Below are positions 5,096 to 7,909 of a stretch of DNA of 7,909 bases, one piece after another. Every line of letters starts with the position of its first letter. Position 1 is the stretch's first letter. This DNA is from Candidatus Nealsonbacteria bacterium CG01_land_8_20_14_3_00_12 (lineage in GTDB: Bacteria > Patescibacteriota > Minisyncoccia > Minisyncoccales > PETJ01), in NCBI GenBank assembly GCA_002781125.1, contig PETJ01000005.1:1-7909 (forward strand), written 5' to 3'. The notes below the pieces were generated by a model that saw only the letters and a program-made list of their open reading frames with translations, had not been told where the DNA came from and made no database searches. The position numbers and the translations under genes are program-made.

Positions 5096-6415
5096 ATGAA
5101 AATTTTAATTGCTTATTATTCGAGAACCGGGGGGACAGAAAAATTAGCCCAAGCTCTTAAAAAAGAGTTTGAAACTCGAGGCCATAGTGTTGATGTGGAA
5201 AAAGTTAAGCCGATTAAAGAACATAGCTTTTTAGGCTGGTGGCACATCCGGATGGTTAAAGGCGATTGCGAGATTTACCCTCAAAAAATTTGGGATGTTT
5301 CTAAATATGACGCTATTTGTATTGGTAGCCCTAACTGGACCAGGTTGTCTCTGCCAATGGCAAAATACCTTCAAAAAATTGAAGGCTTAAAATATAAAAA
5401 GATTGGTTTTTTTGCCGCTACTGCCGCCCCACCGGCTTTCGAATGGTATATACTTTCTGCTTATTTACTTGATTTAACATTTACCAGAATTATAGAACAA
5501 AAAAGAGGAAGAATTATAGAGAGTATATTACTTTCGAGCCTATTTAAAAACTGGGGAGTAGATTCTGAGTATGGGAAAAGGGCAATAAAAAATTTCTGCG
5601 ATAAGATAAAAACCCCTATTTTCCCCTTAAAAGATTATTTCTTAAACCGAAAGGAGATTAAGAATAATCGTCTACTGGTCATTGCCTTTTCTACTCTTTT
5701 AGTTTCATCTTTAATTTTACATATTGTTTTGCCGGTTTTTAATAAAGGATTTTTAAGTTGGGCACAATATTCTTATCTGGCTGCCACTTTTTTCTTTAGT
5801 ATTCTTTTATTAACAACAATCCATGAAAGGAAGATTGGGATTTTACTTGGAAAATATATAGGAGGATTTTCAGCAGTATTACTATGGACACTAACTATGG
5901 TATTTGCCCAACCAACTTTAGGAAGAGTGATGATTTTGGGGTATATTTTAATTTTTGTATTATTTGGTTTTTTTCATAACCCAAAGGTAGTAATTTTTTC
6001 TGGGTTATTCTCCTTTTTGGGATACGGTATTTTGTTTTACAATCCCTCTCTAAAAGAAATTCTTAACCCCGGTTTAGATCTTGTTTTAATAGGAATAAGT
6101 TGCGGGGCAGTTGCTTCTATTACTGGGAGCTTACAGAAATATCATTTTAGCTTATTAGACAGCCAAGAAGAGATAGAGACGGCTAAAGCAGTTTTGGAAA
6201 TAAAAGTGGAGGCTAGAACTAGAGAGTTAAGAGAGCTTACCGAGGGTCAAGAAGAGATGATTAAAGAAAGGACAAAAGAACTTCAAGAAAAAATAAATGA
6301 ATTGGGAAAATTCTCCCGATTAGCGGTTGGCCGAGAATTAAAAATGGTTACTTTAAAAGAAGAAATAGAAAAACTCAAAAAAGAGTTAGAAAAATCCAAA
6401 GGTCGACCTAACTAA
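5096..6415 (+). CDS. Flavodoxin-like domain fused to six membrane helices and a signalling coiled coil
   Basis: 439 residues in three parts. Residues 1-170 are a flavodoxin fold: strand MKILIAYYS, FMN phosphate loop SRTGGT at 9-14, and the second flavin loop GSPNWTRLSLPM at 77-88. Residues 191-345 contain about six hydrophobic helices (near 192-212, 224-242, 247-270, 275-293, 297-315, 325-345). Residues 352-436 are a highly charged coiled coil with phases such as RTRELRELTEG and RTKELQEKINELGKF, then RLAVGRELKMVTLKEEIEKLKKEL, a tail I associate with PAS, GAF and FIST signalling proteins. There is no histidine-kinase H-box or ATPase, cyclase or receiver domain. The likely picture is a membrane sensor or adaptor with both ends cytoplasmic (even helix count), coupling flavin redox state or a membrane signal to a partner through the coil. 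The FIST gene 29 bp downstream is the obvious partner. A flavodoxin-driven membrane reductase is an alternative; no haem or quinone motif was seen. Confidence 0.72.
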   Translation: MKILIAYYSRTGGTEKLAQALKKEFETRGHSVDVEKVKPIKEHSFLGWWHIRMVKGDCEIYPQKIWDVSKYDAICIGSPNWTRLSLPMAKYLQKIEGLKYKKIGFFAATAAPPAFEWYILSAYLLDLTFTRIIEQKRGRIIESILLSSLFKNWGVDSEYGKRAIKNFCDKIKTPIFPLKDYFLNRKEIKNNRLLVIAFSTLLVSSLILHIVLPVFNKGFLSWAQYSYLAATFFFSILLLTTIHERKIGILLGKYIGGFSAVLLWTLTMVFAQPTLGRVMILGYILIFVLFGFFHNPKVVIFSGLFSFLGYGILFYNPSLKEILNPGLDLVLIGISCGAVASITGSLQKYHFSLLDSQEEIETAKAVLEIKVEARTRELRELTEGQEEMIKERTKELQEKINELGKFSRLAVGRELKMVTLKEEIEKLKKELEKSKGRPN

Positions 6416-6425
6416 TAATTAGTTA
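6409..6425. repeat. AT-rich perfect palindrome between the fusion gene and the FIST gene
   Basis: TAACTAAT-A-ATTAGTTA, a 17-nt perfect inverted repeat overlapping the stop codon of the upstream gene and ending 19 bp before the FIST start. It could be an operator or a weak mRNA hairpin, but its stem is all A/T except for one pair. There is no T run after it, so it is not a terminator. Confidence 0.35.
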
Positions 6426-6444
6426 TCATAGAGAAATTAAAATT

Positions 6445-7626
6445 ATGATTAAAGCCGGAGTAGGAAGAAGTAATAATCCCGATGCCACCAAAGCCGGAGT
6501 TGAGGCCTGTAAGACAGCTCTGAGCCAGGCCGGTAATAAAGCCGATTTAATCGTTGTTTTCTCTACAGTAGCCTACGATCAAGAGAAAATGCTGAAAGGG
6601 GTAAGATCTATTTCCAAAGAAATTCCTTTAGTGGGCTGCAGTGATTCCGGAGAGATCACTGGAGAAGGGCCAGTTTCAAAACATGTGGCAGTAATGGCTC
6701 TGAGTTCTGATACCATTAGTTTTACTGTTGGGGTAGGAGAGGGCACGGACAAGGATTCTCATCAGGCTGGAGCTATGGCAGCAAAAGAAGTAAAGAAAAA
6801 AGCCGAAGGAGATATTTCTTTGTTTACCATGTTATTGGATGGATTAGCTGAAAATGGAGCGGCAGCAGTGAGAGGAGTTCAAGAGGTTTTTGGCAAAAAT
6901 TTTCCAATTATGGGTGGTTCAGCTGGGGATGACTTTCTTTTCAAGAAAACTTACGAATATTACAATGATCAAGTTTTGACCAATGCTGTGGTTGGAATCG
7001 GGCTTTCTGGTAAGTTTTCTTTTGGAGTAGGAGTGAGGCACGGCTGGGAACCAATTGGTCTTCCAATGAAGGTTACCAAAGCCAAAGGAGGCAAATTAAT
7101 CGAAGTAAATAACCGTCCCGCCCTTTCTATTTATGAGGATTACTTTGGGAAGAAGGCTGAAGAATTGATCAAAGAACCGATTGCTCGAATGGCCTATACT
7201 TATCCATTAGGAATGAGCGTAGAAGGAAGTTCTGAGCTTTTGATTCGAGATGTGGTTATTGCTAACGAGAAAGGAGAAATTACCTGTGCAGCCGAAATTC
7301 CTGAAGGTTCAGAAATAAGGTTAATGCTGGGAGATTTCGATAAAGCTATTCAGGCTGCAAAAGAAGCTGCTGAAGAAGCTTTATCTCAACTCAAAGACGC
7401 TCGACCAAAAGTGGTTTTAGTTTTTGATTGTATGGCCCGAAATAAACTTTTAGGAGCAAGAATAGGAGAAGAAATTATGGCCATTCAGAATGTTTTAGGG
7501 AAAGAAGTTCCCTTAATTGGCTTTTATACTTACGGAGAACAAGCCCCCTTAGGAGGAGTGTTGGGACCTGAGTGTTTTTCTGTGTTTCATAATGAAACCA
7601 TGGCTTTGATGGTATTGGGAGAGTAA
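6445..7626 (+). CDS. FIST-domain (FIST_N plus FIST_C) sensory protein
   Basis: 393 residues, soluble, no signal peptide. FIST_N covers roughly 30-225: VVFST at 37-41, PLVGCSDSGEIT at 61-72 (the family's GCS-x-x-GEI hallmark) and PIMGGSAGDD at 154-163. FIST_C covers roughly 226-375, ending in LIGFYTYGEQAPLGG at 357-371, the most conserved C-terminal hallmark. Length is typical for a FIST protein with no attached output domain. The family was proposed from sequence analysis to bind small ligands, possibly amino acids, in signal transduction; the chemistry is not established. Here the protein has no transmitter of its own, so any output must come from a partner. The gene is 29 bp after the flavodoxin-membrane-coil gene and probably cotranscribed, which suggests the pair acts together at the membrane. 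GC content and codon use are slightly higher than in neighbours. A hairpin lies 17 bp after the stop. Confidence 0.9.
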   Translation: MIKAGVGRSNNPDATKAGVEACKTALSQAGNKADLIVVFSTVAYDQEKMLKGVRSISKEIPLVGCSDSGEITGEGPVSKHVAVMALSSDTISFTVGVGEGTDKDSHQAGAMAAKEVKKKAEGDISLFTMLLDGLAENGAAAVRGVQEVFGKNFPIMGGSAGDDFLFKKTYEYYNDQVLTNAVVGIGLSGKFSFGVGVRHGWEPIGLPMKVTKAKGGKLIEVNNRPALSIYEDYFGKKAEELIKEPIARMAYTYPLGMSVEGSSELLIRDVVIANEKGEITCAAEIPEGSEIRLMLGDFDKAIQAAKEAAEEALSQLKDARPKVVLVFDCMARNKLLGARIGEEIMAIQNVLGKEVPLIGFYTYGEQAPLGGVLGPECFSVFHNETMALMVLGE

Positions 7627-7642
7627 GAAAATTAAAAACTGA

Positions 7643-7671
7643 GCTGAGCACATAAATTTTATGTGCTCAGC
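7643..7671. terminator. Long hairpin after the FIST gene, terminator-like
   Basis: GCTGAGCACATAAA and its exact reverse complement are separated by one base, a 29-nt near-perfect palindrome starting 17 bp after the FIST stop. Read on the plus strand no T run follows, so for FIST it would act mainly as an mRNA 3' end or stability element. Read on the minus strand it is followed by TCAGTTTTTAATTTTC, which looks like an intrinsic terminator. However, no minus-strand gene is seen to its right within the window. Confidence 0.5.
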
Positions 7672-7780
7672 GAAGGTGAAGAAGAGAACGAAGTTCATCG
7701 ACTACCCGAGCATTAGCGAAGGGTGGAGATGAGCAAAGTTCATCGACTACCCGAGCATTAGCGAAGGGTGGAAAAGAGAT
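7669..7780. repeat. 45-46-bp tandem repeat, about 2.5 copies
   Basis: Units start at 7669, 7715 and 7760 (the last partial). The core of 37 nt, beginning AAGTTCATCGACTACCC, is identical at 7691-7727 and 7736-7772. Each core can form a small stem CTACCC/GGGTGG around GAGCATTAGCGAA. No ORF with family character runs through it. With the flanking inverted repeats it fills the space between FIST and the next ORF; it looks like a dispersed non-coding repeat family that has locally duplicated. Confidence 0.75.
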
Positions 7781-7790
7781 TTATCTCTTT
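7773..7790. repeat. Small inverted repeat closing the repeat block
   Basis: AAAGAGAT-TT-ATCTCTTT, a perfect 8-bp inverted repeat directly after the last tandem unit and 22 bp before the start of the next ORF. No T run follows on the plus strand. It could be a boundary structure of the repeat block or a leader hairpin of the downstream gene. Confidence 0.45.
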
Positions 7791-7812
7791 GACTAAGAGT
7801 TTTAGATTTAAA

Positions 7813-7909
7813 ATGAAAAAAAAACCTATCAGAAAAGTAGCAAAAAAGATAGACGGAACAAAACGGCAAACAATTATTGCCGGACCTTCAGAGATTAGCC
7901 AAAATAGAG
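7813..7909 (+). CDS. Start of an unrecognised lysine-rich ORF (cut by window edge)
   Basis: An ATG at 7813 opens a frame with no stop to the window end, 32 residues: MKKKPIRKVAKKIDG, then a segment around TIIAGPSEISQN. The first 18 residues are strongly basic, which could be a nucleic-acid-binding or membrane-proximal tail. A run of nine A follows the ATG. No clear Shine-Dalgarno is visible. It is on the same strand as the FIST gene but separated by 186 bp of hairpins and repeats, so it is probably a separate unit. No family can be assigned from so short a piece, and chance openness cannot be excluded. Confidence 0.4.
   Translation, partial: MKKKPIRKVAKKIDGTKRQTIIAGPSEISQNR

Noticed and set aside
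7669..7780. CRISPR array
   Set aside because: Only about 2.5 copies with almost no spacer between the identical cores (8 nt), and no cas genes; it is a tandem repeat.

Overview
The window looks like a chromosomal segment of a Candidate Phyla Radiation (Patescibacteria) bacterium, most likely of the Parcubacteria type. It is AT-rich, with small tightly packed genes, a YebC of the 'SGHSHAKTIRR' form, a surface lamin-tail-domain protein beginning 'INEIAWMGT', a stand-alone 5'-3' exonuclease in place of a full DNA polymerase I, and genes peppered with short in-frame repeats. TGA is used as a stop (at least in the exporter/pilus ATPase and the homing endonuclease), so this is not one of the UGA-glycine lineages. 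The taxonomic call is inference from gene style; no marker gene is present.

Left half, minus strand, read right to left: a GspE/PilB-type assembly ATPase (2257-3588); a 153-base gap; a secreted lamin-tail protein with a C-terminal membrane anchor (1351-2103); a free-standing LAGLIDADG homing endonuclease with a duplicated helix-turn-helix N-terminus (268-1338); and the 5' part of yebC (1-271), overlapped ATGA-style by the endonuclease. The 153-base gap is not empty. On the plus strand it carries a consensus promoter (TTGACA, 17 bp, TATAAT), then a roughly 135-nt segment that folds into an 18-bp closed structure with internal hairpins and ends in a GC-rich stem plus a short T run. I read this as an unassigned structured non-coding RNA.

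Right half, plus strand: divergent from the ATPase by 34 bases, a compact gene string tsaE (3623-4129), 5'-3' exonuclease (4119-5084), a flavodoxin/six-helix membrane/coiled-coil fusion (5096-6415) and a FIST-domain protein (6445-7626). The last two appear to form a sensory pair: a membrane protein with a cytoplasmic FMN-type domain and a signalling coil, next to a soluble predicted ligand-sensing protein, with no kinase or receiver in view. After the FIST gene come a 14-bp-arm hairpin, about 2.5 copies of a 45-46-bp tandem repeat, a second small inverted repeat, and the start of an unrecognised lysine-rich ORF that runs off the end.

The points most worth a second look are the promoter-terminator-bounded structured RNA, the flavodoxin-membrane-coil plus FIST pair, and one GC-rich palindromic repeat inserted in frame into two neighbouring genes (ATPase and tsaE) and read on opposite strands.
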